Origin: Fagopyrum homotropicum
Lineage: Eukaryota > Streptophyta > Magnoliopsida > Caryophyllales > Polygonaceae
NCBI GenBank assembly: GCA_033239125.1
Contig: BSWB01000001.1
Location: forward strand, 9,002,501 to 9,066,500
Direction of reading: 5' to 3'
DNA: 64,000 bases
Positions within the stretch are counted from its first letter, which is position 1. The number at the start of each line of letters is the position of its first letter. The notes beneath the pieces are model-generated. The model saw nothing but the letters and a program-made list of their open reading frames with translations. It was not told where the DNA came from and did not search any database. Shown here one piece after another: positions 12,452 to 24,151 of the stretch. Both the position numbers and the translations under genes were made by a program.

Positions 12452-12839
12452 TTAATCATGCTACCTTATTAGGATATATCGGTTTTGATTATGCTTGAGT
12501 TTCATGTATGTCCGTAGATATATACTTCGATATGGGCATAATTGGAACGATTTGGTTATGCGTGTCAATTTGCTTTGGGCTTTTGCGACAGTAAAGGATA
12601 TGTTTTGCACGGCAATTTGCATATGCTTTTGTATATTTTATTTACATTTATATATTTATACATAAGTTGTTCACTGAAAAAGAGAACCGTAGATTTTCAT
12701 TGTTTTCAAATGGAATTGGTTTTGTGCGTGTACTATATTTGCGGTGTAAAATTCCTTCAGTGGCCCCGGTTGTTTTTGGTTGCTTTTGAGTAAAGATGCA
12801 AGCTATAGACTATACTACGTAAATGTATCTTATCTTATA

Positions 12840-13222
12840 TCTATTAAAGCAGAAGCCTCTATTGCCACGTGTCAACATCATGTTTCTCGAAGCATAAAAA
12901 ATTATTTTAAAAAGTGATTTCAAAATGTTTATATAAATCGGATATTTATTTCTAAATTTTTTAAAAATATTTAAATAAATAGTTTTATAAAAATAGTTTT
13001 AAAACTTTTACGGAATTTTTTTACCAACAAGTATATCTTAACAAATCAATTTAAAAATATAGTTAATTAGAAGAGATAAATACTTAAAAGAGAATTAAAA
13101 ATCATAATAATGATAATAATTTCATTGTTCGGATTTTTATTTTACGAAAATATACTTATAAATTTTTAAGTATTAAATATTTATTAAAATTCAACCCGCA
13201 CAAAGTGCGGGTAATACACTAG
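12840..13222 (+). mobile_element. Non-autonomous Helitron, 383 bp
   Basis: Begins TCTATTAAAGCAGAAGCC after an A and ends with the hairpin CCCGCACAAAGTGCGGG followed by TAATACACTAG before a T. The TC start, 3' hairpin, CTAG terminus and insertion between A and T are the Helitron hallmarks. Two close relatives lie at 52381-52760 and 52765-53143. Confidence 0.88.
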
Positions 13223-13550
13223 TTATTCATTATATATATTTACGAATTGGTTGATTCGGGGTTGTTGTATTTTTAGATAGACGAGCTTTTGTTTTTTTTA
13301 TTCAGACATGATATATAGTGTGGTTGTTCTTATGAGCATAAATTTGAGTCTTTTCCACTATATCTTGTATCGATTAAAGATTATCAAGTGTAATATTTGA
13401 ATATTATTTACACGAGATATATTTAAGGATTCATATATTTTAAAGTTTTTTTAAATGAAATTTTTTGAAACAATATGCTACCAAAATAGTCTATGTTGTA
13501 TAAATTATTTTAATTTAAATTTATAAGGATTTGTGTATCGTTTGTTTATG

Positions 13551-14395
13551 TGGATATCAATCGGCCCAAAGGAAGGTTGATATTTGGCTAAACATTAAAA
13601 ACACTAGTTATTATACTTGTTTGTGCGAATATTGATCAGCCCAAAGGAAGATCAATATTTGGCCAAACAAAATCACACTTAGATAATATATTGATTGATC
13701 AATTGTGCTTTCATTAACTATGCGGATGTTGATCGGTCCAAATGAAGGTCAATGTTTGGCCAAATAGTGAAAACGCATGCGATAATAAATAGCGATATTT
13801 GTAAAGGTTATCCATGTGAATGATAGTCGGTCCAAAGAAAGGATATTGTTTGACCGAATTTATTATCAATATTTGATTGCTGCATTGAAGTACTATTAAC
13901 AATTGATATTTTTTTATGCGGATACTAATCGGTCCAAAGGAAGATTAATATCTGGCCAAACAATAAATACACTTGTAATATTAATTGTATTTTACTATTT
14001 ATGCGAATATTGATCGGCCCAAAGGAAGGTCAATACTTGGCCAAATAATAAATACATGTTAGATAATATTAACTAGTTGGTGTTTTCGTTATTTATGCGA
14101 ATATTGATCGCCCAAAGGAAGTTCAATGTTTGACCAAATAGCGGGTACACAAGTGATAATAAATATTGATAGATATATGAAGATATCCATGTAAGTAATA
14201 GTCGGTCCAAAGAAAGACTATTATTTGACAGGATTTATTATCAATATTTGATTATTGCGTTGAGAGTACCACTTACAATTGATATTTTGTGCAAATACAA
14301 GATGTCAAGTTGTGTTAGGTATCTTGTTAAAAATATTTATATATGAAGATTTCGTCCATGTGAATGATAGTCGATCCAAAGACAGGATTTAAGTG
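13551..14395 (+). repeat. Array of hairpin units with constant loop GGYCCAAAGGAA
   Basis: Nine units spaced mostly 76-102 bp apart each have a roughly 10-bp stem around the loop CGGYCCAAAGRAA. Loops begin near 13563, 13639, 13736, 13830, 13932, 14017, 14111, 14205 and 14374; a tenth, poor copy is near 14922. Stem sequences differ between units while pairing is mostly retained. Spacings are not multiples of three, so a repeated protein is unlikely. The array lies between the primer site and the polymerase remnant of the copia element, where a leader would be. Confidence 0.75.
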
Positions 14396-15859
14396 TCCTC
14401 TTGAATTTACTTTATTGAGAGTTATAGTGTAATGTTCTCATTCAGATCACTTGGATCCTAAGGTTGGTAACTATGAACTATGGGCATCAATTTTTCCCGC
14501 TTCTAGTTTTTGTCAACTTATTTGGTCCTTTGGGGGTTTAGTTGATAAAGTTATGGAGTGTGTTTTGATATACTACATACCTATTTTCTTTTATACCTTT
14601 CGTTTGTGGGTGTATGCCCATATTTAGTAAATGAATTGTTCTAGGGAATTCAGATGGTGATTATTATGAGGATTTAAAAATGGAGAGTCTAGTTATTTAT
14701 ATTCTTGTATGTTGCTATATTTATTTAAGTATGCATTTGGAGTACATGAATACAATCTCCTTGTTATTAATCAACACACAAGTATTGGATTGTACAAGTT
14801 TAGCATTTAAGGTGAGAAATGATTGAAACATGATGTCACCAATCTTGACCTCTCTTGTATAGATTATTCATTAGAAAATGTTAAATGATATGTCTATGTT
14901 TGCCCATGCGAGTTGCATTCAGCCCAAAGGTTGTATAAAACTTGGCCAGATTACATACGTGTTTATGATGGTGAGCGTGTGACAATTGTAAGGTTATACA
15001 CGAGGATAATAATTTATCTAAAGATAATATTGTTATCGCTCTTACTTATTGTCAATGTTTGACTATCGTGACAAGAGTATCACTAGCGGTTAATATCAAT
15101 GTCCAAAGATTTGATAATGATGGTGCACTTGATATCTTGAGATGGGATGTACAATTCATCTTTGTATTTGGTGATTATGGTTCATATTGTGAATGATAAA
15201 TTTTTATCTCTCTTTTAGTAAATGTATTTATTTATCTTCTTACTTAAGTTAAAGTTTAACTCCTAATTAGGACAACTTGGGGGTTGAACAACTGATTCGT
15301 GTGGGGTAGAGACGATAAAGTTATGTTGCGTATCATATCGAACAAGAAGATAAAATAGGCACATCAATTGATGATCTATTGAATCTTCACGAGGTTATCA
15401 GATGTTCTAATTCTCAACTCTAGAATAATGTTATAGGGTGAGACGAAATCCATAAAGGATAACAACGTGTGAGATTCTATCACATTGTTAAATGGGTTTT
15501 GAAAGGACTCACTCATAAGGAAGACATTAATATTGGTGAAAGAATATTCATTCAACTTTATTAATGACTCATTTAGGAAAATATATATGTGTGACTCATT
15601 TTGATTTAGAGCCACATGGGATGAAATAAAAGAGTGTTTCTACATCTAGTAATGATACACTTATGTGGTTCAACTATAAATTTTGAATCTAAAGATTTGA
15701 AAATTATGGTCTGAAAATAAGAATTCCATCTACGGTCTATGCAAGTATAAGATAGTGAAATTATTAAATTCATAAGGTTATTACTTCATTCGGATTTGAG
15801 GTAAATAAGGTTGAAAATTTTATAATTCACAATTCAGTGGGAGTAAGTAAACATTTATC

Positions 15860-16500
15860 GATGATATACTATCAGTTTGCAACAATATGGATTTATTGGC
15901 CGAAACCAAGAGATTTCTCATTAGAGTTTTTTGAGATGAAAGATCTTGGAGATGCTTATTTTGTTCAGGCGAAAGATACAATGAGATAATTCTCAAAGTG
16001 TCATTAAGTTGTCACAAAAGAGCTAAAGGTTGTCAATTCCGGTCTTAACGTATGTCCTAAAGAAATTCTTTAAGTTTTGGGGATATAAGGGATACCCTAT
16101 ACAATTGTCATAGAAAGTCTGATGTCTTTCGGGTGTGTACACTTCCGGATATAGTGCACATGACTAAAGTGTATAGCAGATTATGGAATGTATGAAGTCA
16201 TGCGGCCTTACAAAGAATAAAAGATTTCAAGCTAGAATACAAAAATCGATAGTTTGGAGATCATTGGATAACTTTATCTCGATTTCTTTAGTCGTCGAAT
16301 AAAAGACGATCAACTTAAAGACTAAGGTTGATTGGAAGATCTATGTTTAGGAAAAGTGTTAAGCAACACTTGTAGCTACTTTCACTATGGTTGTATATGT
16401 TTGTCATTGGCAACATGCTTTTAGTAGCATTAATAGCCAAATAAAGTTATTTTCTGATAACATATATGCAGGTTGAATAAACACTTACTAAAGCTCCTTG
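15860..16500 (+). pseudogene. Ty1-copia reverse transcriptase / RNase H remnant
   Basis: The plus strand reads FFEMKDLGDAYFVQAKDT near 15930, which matches the FEMKDLGEA...G block of copia reverse transcriptases. It then continues in shifting frames through VIESLMSFGCVHF (compare AIGSLMYA..TRPDI) near 16110 and a KSTSGY-like zone near 16260. Frameshifts and stops are frequent and no open frame exceeds a short stretch. It belongs to the element at 11981-18435. Confidence 0.75.
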
Positions 16501-16993
16501 ATGGAGAAATATATTGGCATTATGTTTATGTCAATGATAGAAAAAGTTCAGGAAATGTCAAAAATCTATAGAACACATAAGGACAAACTCAAATTATCGG
16601 ATCCGTTAATCTAGGGACTATTTCCTAAAGTGTTTATTGAGCATACGGTTCATATGATGCTTGACAAGTTTTGTAATCCCTTAACTTAGTGGGAGTTTAA
16701 AATGATGTTCTATACTTTCCAATTTATGCATAATAAAGTTTTATTAGTTGATTCATTAATGATATTTTTGAACTTAAGTTTGATTTTGGATTGATCTCCG
16801 AATAAAGTAGGACCAACTGAAAATAGGCATGTTATGAGATCACATTGCATGTAATTTTCATGTCATCCATCCATACTTGATCTATGTCATTGAATATATT
16901 GGCATGATGAACACAAAAGGTTTAGTTACGATAACTATGATGAATGCCGCCGTGATCTCATATTGATATATGGGATGAACCAGATTAAAATAA

Positions 16994-18018
16994 GGGAAAT
17001 TCCGGTTGGTACCCTCGTGGTTTGGGGTATTCCGGATTTTGCCCACCAGTTTTTTCAAGTTCGGATGGTACCCTTAAGTTTACGTTGTTTTCCGGATTTT
17101 GCCCAAATTCATTACACTTTTTTAAATTCCACTAAAAACATACAAAATAAAATAAACTAAAACTAAAAAAACAACTTAAAATAGAAAGAATAATTTATTT
17201 ATTTTAAAAATAAAGTAAAACAATAAATTTTTTGAAAAAAATATATATATTATATTAATTTAAAAATAAATTAGTTAGATAATTTTTAAAAAATTTAAAA
17301 AAACCAGTGTTTTTCTTTTATTTTAAAAATAAATAAATTGGGTTAGCATTTTTTTAACAAAATCTAAATACATAAGTTTTATACTTTATTTCAAAAATTA
17401 ATAATATAAGGATTTTTTAAAATTTTTTAGAAAAATCACTGTTTTAATTTATTATTAAATTAAATAAATCAATTTTCTATTTTTTTTTTATTTTGTAATA
17501 TTACTTTATTTTCTTTCTTTTAGTTTTGGGAAATAAATAAAATAGAAAAATTATTTATTTATTTTAATAATAAATTAAAACAGTGCTTTTTTTTTATTTT
17601 TTAAAAGAGTCTTTATTTTATTTTTTTTTAAATAAAGTATAACACTTATGTTTTTAGATTTTGTTAAAAATATGCTAATTCAATTATTTATTTTTAAAAT
17701 AAATAAAACACTGATTTTTGAATTTTTTAAAATTTATCTAATTTATTTATTTTTAAATTAATATAATATATATATTTTTTAAAAAGTTACTATTTTACTT
17801 TATTTTTAAAATAAATAAGTTATTCTTTCTATTTTAAGTTGTTTTTTAATTTTAGTTTATTTTCTTTTGTATGTTTTTAATGGAATTTAAAAAAGTGTAA
17901 TGAATTTGGGCAAAATCCGGAAAACAACATAAACTTAAGGGTACCATCCGAACTTGAAAAAACTGGTGGGCAGAATCCGGAATACCCCGAACCACAAGGG
18001 TACCATCCGAAATTTCCC
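16994..18018. mobile_element. Mutator-like foldback MITE, 1025 bp, intact 9-bp duplication
   Basis: Long inverted repeats start GGGAAATTCCGGTTGGTACC on the left and GGGAAATTTCGGATGGTACC on the right complement, and extend for hundreds of bases so that most of the element is palindromic. It is flanked by identical TTAAAATAA at 16985-16993 and 18019-18027. It inserted into the 3' part of the copia element. Open frames on the arms are mirror images of each other and are not genes. Confidence 0.9.
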
Positions 18019-18101
18019 TTAAAATAAAGATAGTCAATACGTGCTCATAAAGAATTTAGTTAACATAATCGTTTGTTTCATATGTAACCCAAGTGGGAGA
18101 T

Positions 18102-18435
18102 TGTAAGATTTATTTATAAATCTTATTATGTGGTCTTACATATTATGATACAAGATTATATTATATGGCTATTTGTTAGGGGGCTATCTAAAGTGATTCG
18201 ATTAAGTCAAACCCGTAGACTCTAATTAAGCGGTATGAGCTTAATGAGTGGATACCAGATTTTGGCCCAATAGGCTTAATGAGATTCTATTAGGTCAATA
18301 TATAAAGAATATTAGGTTTTGATCCCAATACATTCTGAAATATTAGGTTAGGTATGTAAATTTCGATTCCTTAATAATTCTAATATAATTTTGATCTTCG
18401 ATGTTTATGGTTTAGAGAATTTAATTATTCCAACG
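18102..18435 (+). repeat. 3' LTR of copia element
   Basis: Starts TGTAAGATTT right after a polypurine tract and parallels the 5' LTR, with an internal deletion of the region between the cctcaatacg and ggtatg blocks. Confidence 0.78.
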
Positions 18436-18614
18436 TAAATGACTTGTTTTGTGTGGCTATCATTCTAAATGAGCAAACATCAACTTATTGGAAGAAGGGG
18501 CTCCCGCTTATAAACGGTCGGGTTGACGATACACGAATTGCTTTCCTTAAAGTTAGTGATGACAATGATTCTAAAGTTTGCATTCGTCCATAATGCATTT
18601 GTTATGAGTACTCT

Positions 18615-18922
18615 TAAGCTCCGTTTGGTTCCAACTCCGAAAACGGAAACGGAATAGAAACAAATTTAGTCCATATGTATATCCTTATTCATGAAATTTT
18701 GTGGAATCATTCCTTGTGGATTAATGCAAAATGCACTTGTTTTCCCACATTTTGTTTCCCTATAGAGTATCAAAGGTAATGAAACTCTACTCCAATTACT
18801 TCAAAACACGAGGAATGATTCCAAAAACTTTCATGAACAATGGTCTACGTATGGAGTAGATTCATTTCCATTCCGTTTCCGATTCCGTTTTCGATTCCGG
18901 AGTTCAAACCAAACGGGACCTT
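18615..18922. mobile_element. MITE, 308 bp, CCGTTTGGT-type ends
   Basis: Inverted repeats AAGCTCCGTTTGGTTCCAAC and, on the right complement, AAGGTCCCGTTTGGTTTGAA, followed by GAAAACGGAAACGGAAT-like blocks on both sides. Such ends are typical of Harbinger- or hAT-derived plant MITEs. The target duplication is unclear, so the superfamily is left open. Confidence 0.6.
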
Positions 18923-19048
18923 GACACTATTGCCTAAGAAAAACAACCAAAGTAAATAAACAAGTGTCAAAGCTGAATTTTAGAATCATTCTACCTTGTA
19001 TAAGTTATCTTGTTACTAAAATATTAAAATGTAAACAGCAAAGCTAAA

Positions 19049-19973
19049 TCAGGAACCAACCTGCAACTTTGTAAACTTGGCAATGAATAACCCACTGGTT
19101 TCTATTCGACCACTCTTGCACGGCCAATCTCTCGAGTTCTTGATTTCTTGTAGCTCTGCAGGATCACACGGATTATACAATAATGGACATTGCATGGCAA
19201 ACAGAGGTAGGGATGAGCAGAAGAAATGATATTTCAGAATGTATCTATACTGTAATTTCCATAACAAGTATCTCTACAAAATATAAACTCCAAGGATCGA
19301 CGGAGAATCCAGTTCATGTTTCTTCATCAATTTAATTCTACAGTCAAGGAATATACATTGTAATTAACAAAAGAATGTGTTTTTTTTCCGGGCGGACAGA
19401 CTGGTTGGACGGATCCGCCCGGATTCGTACATATCTAACTATCATGGTTGATTTTTTTTTGGTACTATTAACTCGTGAAGCAAAACAAGCACAAATAAAA
19501 TCTACATTCATCTTGTTGGAAAATGTGGGTCTAGTCTTTTACCAAGTTCTTCAGAGCAATTTAAACTCTTTAAAAATGAAAAGCACAAAGAATCCGTGTC
19601 TATGGTCAACTCTTAACTATTCAGGAAAAATTATGAATATAATCAAAATGCCTCGTTTGCTACTTCCTTCAAACAAACACAAATAAAATTTAAGTCTTAC
19701 GGATGCTATTCTCATGCCAACAATATTCGCGTAAAAACTTCTCAAGAGTTCACTCCACTTGAAATTGCTTCTCACTCGACCACTGAAAAAGTAGAATAAT
19801 TGTAGAAGTTGTAACCAAAGAGGAGACGAAGAATATGAGAGATCGTGAAGTAGATTGAAATCAATGGCCGAGAATTGAAACGAACTTGTAATAGGGCTTC
19901 TCTCACAGATATTTGAAAGAACTCGTTGAAGGTGTGAGTATGAGCCATACGCAGGAAACGAAGACATTGTCAA
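19049..19973 (-). pseudogene. Possible protein-coding gene remnant
   Basis: The minus strand has splice-like signals and coding-looking stretches. One at 19049-19200 ends RIETSGLFIAKFTKLQVGS and stop; a TSGLFIAKF-like tail occurs at the C-terminus of NSUN-type RNA methyltransferases as I recall them. A second, from an ATG at 19973, follows an Alu-like plant leader and runs into a ttttcag acceptor near 19785. The piece after it reads well in one frame only if a TGA is ignored. I could not join these into one protein, so a broken gene copy or chance are both possible. Confidence 0.25.
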
Positions 19974-20211
19974 TAGGGAGAAAGAAGAGGTGACATCTTA
20001 AAGAAAAGGAGATTCAAAGCAAAACAACATATCAACTCGAACATGCAACTAACTACAAGTACGTCATCCCATCCATCTACCAAACGAGCTAGTAGAACAA
20101 GTATAATATTTAGTTTGAGAATTTTTCCTTCTTTTTTTTTTTTATAAAACAAAACGACGTCGTAAGTCGGAGCACCGTATACAGTTAAGTAGTTAACCCT
20201 AGATCTGCCCC

Positions 20212-20231
20212 TATATATATATATATATATC
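20212..20231. repeat. (TA)n microsatellite
   Basis: About ten TA dinucleotides in a row within AT-rich DNA. Confidence 0.8.
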
Positions 20232-20292
20232 ATAACTCGTACAATACCTTAATAAAAGAAACGTTCCCCTCAGCGTGAACGTATAATGATAG

Positions 20293-20655
20293 AGAAAATT
20301 GACTAAACAATACTCCATATTTTAGGTTGACTAAACTTGAGTACCTCATCGTTTAAACTATCAAAATGGTATATCACCTTTTGAGCCCAACCAAAGATTA
20401 ATACATAGATTATTGTTCACACGTTAAGTTAACATATCGATGTTAATTATGAGGGGCAAAATTGTCCACCTACTTTAGACAAAATTGTCCACCTACCTTA
20501 GATATTTAACACCGATTTGTTAACTTAACGTGTGACATTAATTTATGTATTAATCTCTGCTCAAACTCAATAGATGGGGTACCGTTAATAGTTTAAAAGA
20601 CGGATACTAAAATTTAATTCGGCTAAAAAAAGGTACAGTTTAGACAAATTTTTTT
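20293..20655. mobile_element. Inverted-repeat MITE, probably Mutator-like
   Basis: Left arm (AAAATTGACTAAACAAT ... GATTAATACATA ... CACACGTTAAGTTAACA) is repeated in reverse at the right end for roughly 150 bp with many differences. The centre holds a duplicated acaaaattgtccacctac block. Borders and target duplication are approximate. Confidence 0.55.
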
Positions 20656-20835
20656 ATATTTTAAAAATTAAACAAAAATAAATACTTACTATCTTCACAA
20701 ATGGACACCTGTAAGTTATATCAGAGTGTGTCGGCTTGATAAAGAACAGACGAACAATCGTCAGCGCCAAGTTGTGGCTGACGTACCACAAATTGCAGAA
20801 AACTCATCAAAGCTACACGTCACATTAATTGTTAT

Positions 20836-23800
20836 TTTTTTTTTGATACAAGGGTAAGCAGAAGGGGGAACAATCTCTAGAGACTCGTCGCCCCAAGGCA
20901 TCTAAACGGATGAGGTCTTCAACATCTTCCGGTAGCACCGGCCGCTGACGCAGAGCCATGCAACGCAAGTAATCTGCTACGGTGTTGAAATCCTAGAAAA
21001 AGTGGTGAGCACAAAGTTGATCAAAACCGGAGATCTGGGAGGAGATGTCCGAGAAGATCAAAACGGAGCCAAAGAGAAGAAGGTGAAGCCGGAGGAGGAC
21101 TATCAACATGAAAACGAAAAGCATCTCACAAAGATGAAGCGTGAATGAGCGAGCCAAGCACTATCAAAGTAGCACCGCCAGATGCATGTACAACAGGAAC
21201 ATGAACTCCCGGGGAAGTGAATGACGGGGATTCGGGAAGAGCCTCCCATCAAAAGAAACCGTCATGAAAGCACACCACCACGACCGCAATCCAGACACGA
21301 CTCTATATATTCCCGGAATCTGTAGGAGAGCTTGAAAACAAGAACATGCCAATATCCACCTCAGCGAAAGTCACGATACTTATTCATATGAAAACCTTCG
21401 CTCAAATTAGTTCATAACTTCAAAGATTAGTTCAAAAAGGAAAAAGCTTCCATGTTTTTAAGTTGATCGGATAAAAGTTTTATTCCAATCAGATTTCATA
21501 GACAAATATTAAGGAATTTGTGATTCTTGGTCAAAGAAACAGATTTCATAGATAGTGTGACCGTAGTCGTTGTTCATAAGCAAGACAAATTTGTCTAAAG
21601 CTTCATGCTTTGTTCAAAAGCTCAAACAACTTTTCTCAACAAAAAGATTAAAATTTTCAATTTCAATTCCCTGAAAAAAGTCGGAATTTCAACTCTAACA
21701 GTAGGGTGATAGATCTCAAATCTAGAACAAGAGGTTTGTTGAAAGGGTGTTGTTCACAATTGGATCAAGACGAAGAGGGACATCAAAACAAGGTTTGTAT
21801 CACCTCAAATCCTCAAATAATCCAAAAAATAGTCGGAGAGGCATTATGAAGGTAAATAAAGCCCGCTTAGTTAGACATTAGAGCATTACACTCAACATTG
21901 TTCATATGAGCATAATCCGCTCAATATTGTTTAAAGAAATAATTTGTTGCTCAAGATTTGCTAAAGGAGTATATTCGATTAATTGAGAATGGCTAAGAAA
22001 AAGTATACGATATAAGGGATCCACATATCCTCACTCTTAAGATTGTTCAAAGAGTATACCTAATTACTCCCTATTGTATAAATAGTATATACGACTTAAT
22101 AAAACCAAGACCTTTTGCTCTTATTCATGTTGTTAATAGATGGGTTTTTATTATAAGTTGGTTTGTGGTCAAATCATAGGTTTGGTTATTCTAACGGTTC
22201 AATCTTTCAATTGTTCATGTAGGTCAGTTTTGGGAAAAGTTTCAAACAAGGCCGAAGATTAGAGGTACAAAAGGAAAAGAAGAAAATGAGGCTTAAGAAG
22301 CTAAAACTTAAAGGAACGAAAAAGATTTTTAAACATCGATTTGCAAAAACAACTTAACACAGATTGGGGACATTTGATTTAAGAAAAACTTATAACAACG
22401 AAGGACAAAACCAAAAATCAATAATTGATCTCAACTTGGCGCACAACCTACTAAAAAGAGCAGGAAAAACAACACTAAAAATTTCGAAGAACTCATCTTT
22501 TCCTTGTAAGAAAAAGATAAGAAAAATGTGTTTGGTTAAAAAAGACTATAACTATAAAACAAAAATAAACCGCAAAATCAAATACAGAAACCAAAAGATA
22601 TATAGGAAAAATATACACGGTAAGACGAATAATCAAAGAGACGTGTATGAAAAATAAAACAAACGGAGAAGACGATGAGAAAAAAGGTAAAGAGAGACCA
22701 AAATAAAAAAGAAAAGTTTAGGAAAAAATTCTTCCTCTATACTTTCTTCTAACTTTAGATATATAGGACAAATTTCCCCAAAACACAATTGTAGATGTTC
22801 TATTGTCTTTTTAATTCTATTTTTGTGAGAAAATTTTTCATACTTTACCTTAATTCTTAGTTCAAAGTTAATGGGATGATTTGGAAGTGAAAAAAAATCA
22901 CACCGGTTCTTTTTAAAGTTAATTCTTTTTAAAGTTAATTATTCATTTTTTGGATTTAGATGTTTTTAATTTTGATCAACAATACAAATAAGGTGATATT
23001 GTTTGAGGTCATTGAAAACCTTAACATTTGATTTCAATTTGTTTAAAAGTTCTTTGCTAGAAAAAATGTTCTATGTTATATCGTATGAATTTTTTTTGTT
23101 GTTGTTTCATGCTTTCAGTATCAATTCCAAAAGCAGGTTTGAGTTTGTTCCAAGAGTTTAAGAAAAGTTTTGTTCCAAGAGTGAGTTTGTTCCAAGAGTT
23201 TAAGAAAAGTTTTGTTCCAAGAGTTTAAGAAAACTAGTGCTTGTTATAGTAGTTGCAGGAGCAAAGTTGAGTTTGTTCAAAGAGTTTCAACCAAAACTCT
23301 TTTTTTGGTATCAATTTCAGATGTAGTCTGAGTTTGTTCAAGAGTTTCAAAGAAAACTCATAATTGTTCAAGAGTTTCAAAGAAAACTCATAATATAAGT
23401 ATTTTTTGGGCAAAGTAGATCTAGGTCTGAGTCTCGCAGCAAGAGTGGTCCGCCATTCCCGTTGAGAGGAACTTTTACCCTGCTTCACTTTCGAGCCCCT
23501 CCAAACTCAGACCTAGATCTGTAGAGAAGTGGAGACGGACGTTTGGCCGGAAGAGGGGAACTGATCGTGCCGGTGAAGAAGAACGGAAGGCGCCGGAGAA
23601 GAGAAGCAGATATCGCCAGAGAAGAGAAGAACACAACAAAAGAAAAAATCTAACCTCCTCGCGACAACCTCTAGCGATGGACTTCACGCCACAACCGCAA
23701 TCGGAATTGGTGGGAACAACCTAACCCGGTCCTTCGCTAGCGGCGGCGAGATCCTGGTCAACGTCTTTCACGAACGGCGGGCTGGAAGCGACGACGACTC

Positions 23801-23908
23801 CCGGTAATGCGGCCGTCTTCGTGTAGTGGTCGTACTGGCGTGAAAAGGAGCGGCGGCTAGGGCACAACTAGAGGAGGGAGAGGAGAGGAGAGAGATGAGA
23901 GAGCTGCT
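20836..23908 (-). mobile_element. LINE-derived retroelement, ~3.07 kb, 17-bp target duplication
   Basis: The plus-strand T-run at 20836 is the poly(A) tail of a minus-strand element, and GTCACATTAATTGTTAT flanks both sides (20819-20835 and 23909-23925). The 3' part (20850-21360, minus) resembles the RNase H tail of plant LINEs: a VSFDGRLFP block and a final DYLRCMALRQRPVLP...DLIRLDALG stretch, with breaks. The other end (23420-23908) is GC-rich and reads like a 5' leader with CT-rich start. The middle (21400-23400) has no polymerase and holds gttccaagagtttaagaaaag-type repeats, so it is an internally deleted or composite copy. It separates the first and second UGT. Confidence 0.75.
23147..23400. 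repeat. Tandem GTTC(C)AAGAGTTT-type repeats inside the LINE
   Basis: Imperfect units of about 27-30 bp built on GTTCCAAGAGTTTAAGAAAA and GTTCAAGAGTTTCAAAGAAA occur about six times. Confidence 0.7.
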
Positions 23909-24151
23909 GTCACATTAATTGTTATGATCACGGGGCTCATTATTTGGGTTTTATTTAGTTTATAAAAGAGATTAAATTTTGTGGGTTTACCTTAAGATCG
24001 ATTTATAATTGTATTATATATGTCAAGATTTTTTTTAAAAAAAAAATCACCACACTCGTATACATATCCGACAATCAACATTATTTGACCCTCAACTTTG
24101 CCTGAGTTATTTAACCAAAAAATTGCTCTCCTCCGTCATCGGTACCGGGAA

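Larger units (their letters stand above)
11981..18435 (+). mobile_element. Degenerate Ty1-copia LTR retrotransposon with nested insertions
   Basis: Direct LTR copies lie at 11981-12436 and 18102-18435; the second has an internal deletion of about 130 bp and the first lacks its opening bases. They share TACAAGATTATATTATATGG, GACTCTAATTAAG and GTATGTAAATTTCGATTCC-like blocks. A degraded initiator-Met primer site follows the first LTR and a purine-rich tract (aagtgggaga, 18092-18101) precedes the second. Reverse transcriptase/RNase H remnants lie at 15860-16500. A Helitron (12840-13222) and a Mutator-like MITE (16994-18018) have inserted. Many stops make it non-autonomous. A related LTR remains at 29249-29645. 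Confidence 0.85.

Noticed and set aside
13551..14395. Regularly spaced repeats considered as a CRISPR-like array or a repeated protein
   Set aside because: This is a plant retroelement; spacing varies from 76 to 169 bp and is not a multiple of three, and no cas-like genes exist.
16963..18037. Two similar short proteins on opposite strands (about 60 residues each)
   Set aside because: They are the two arms of a Mutator-like inverted repeat, not genes.
22364..22657. Lys/Asn-rich open frame of 97 codons
   Set aside because: Composition is that of AT-rich DNA, it lies inside the LINE derivative on the opposite strand, and has no recognised domain.
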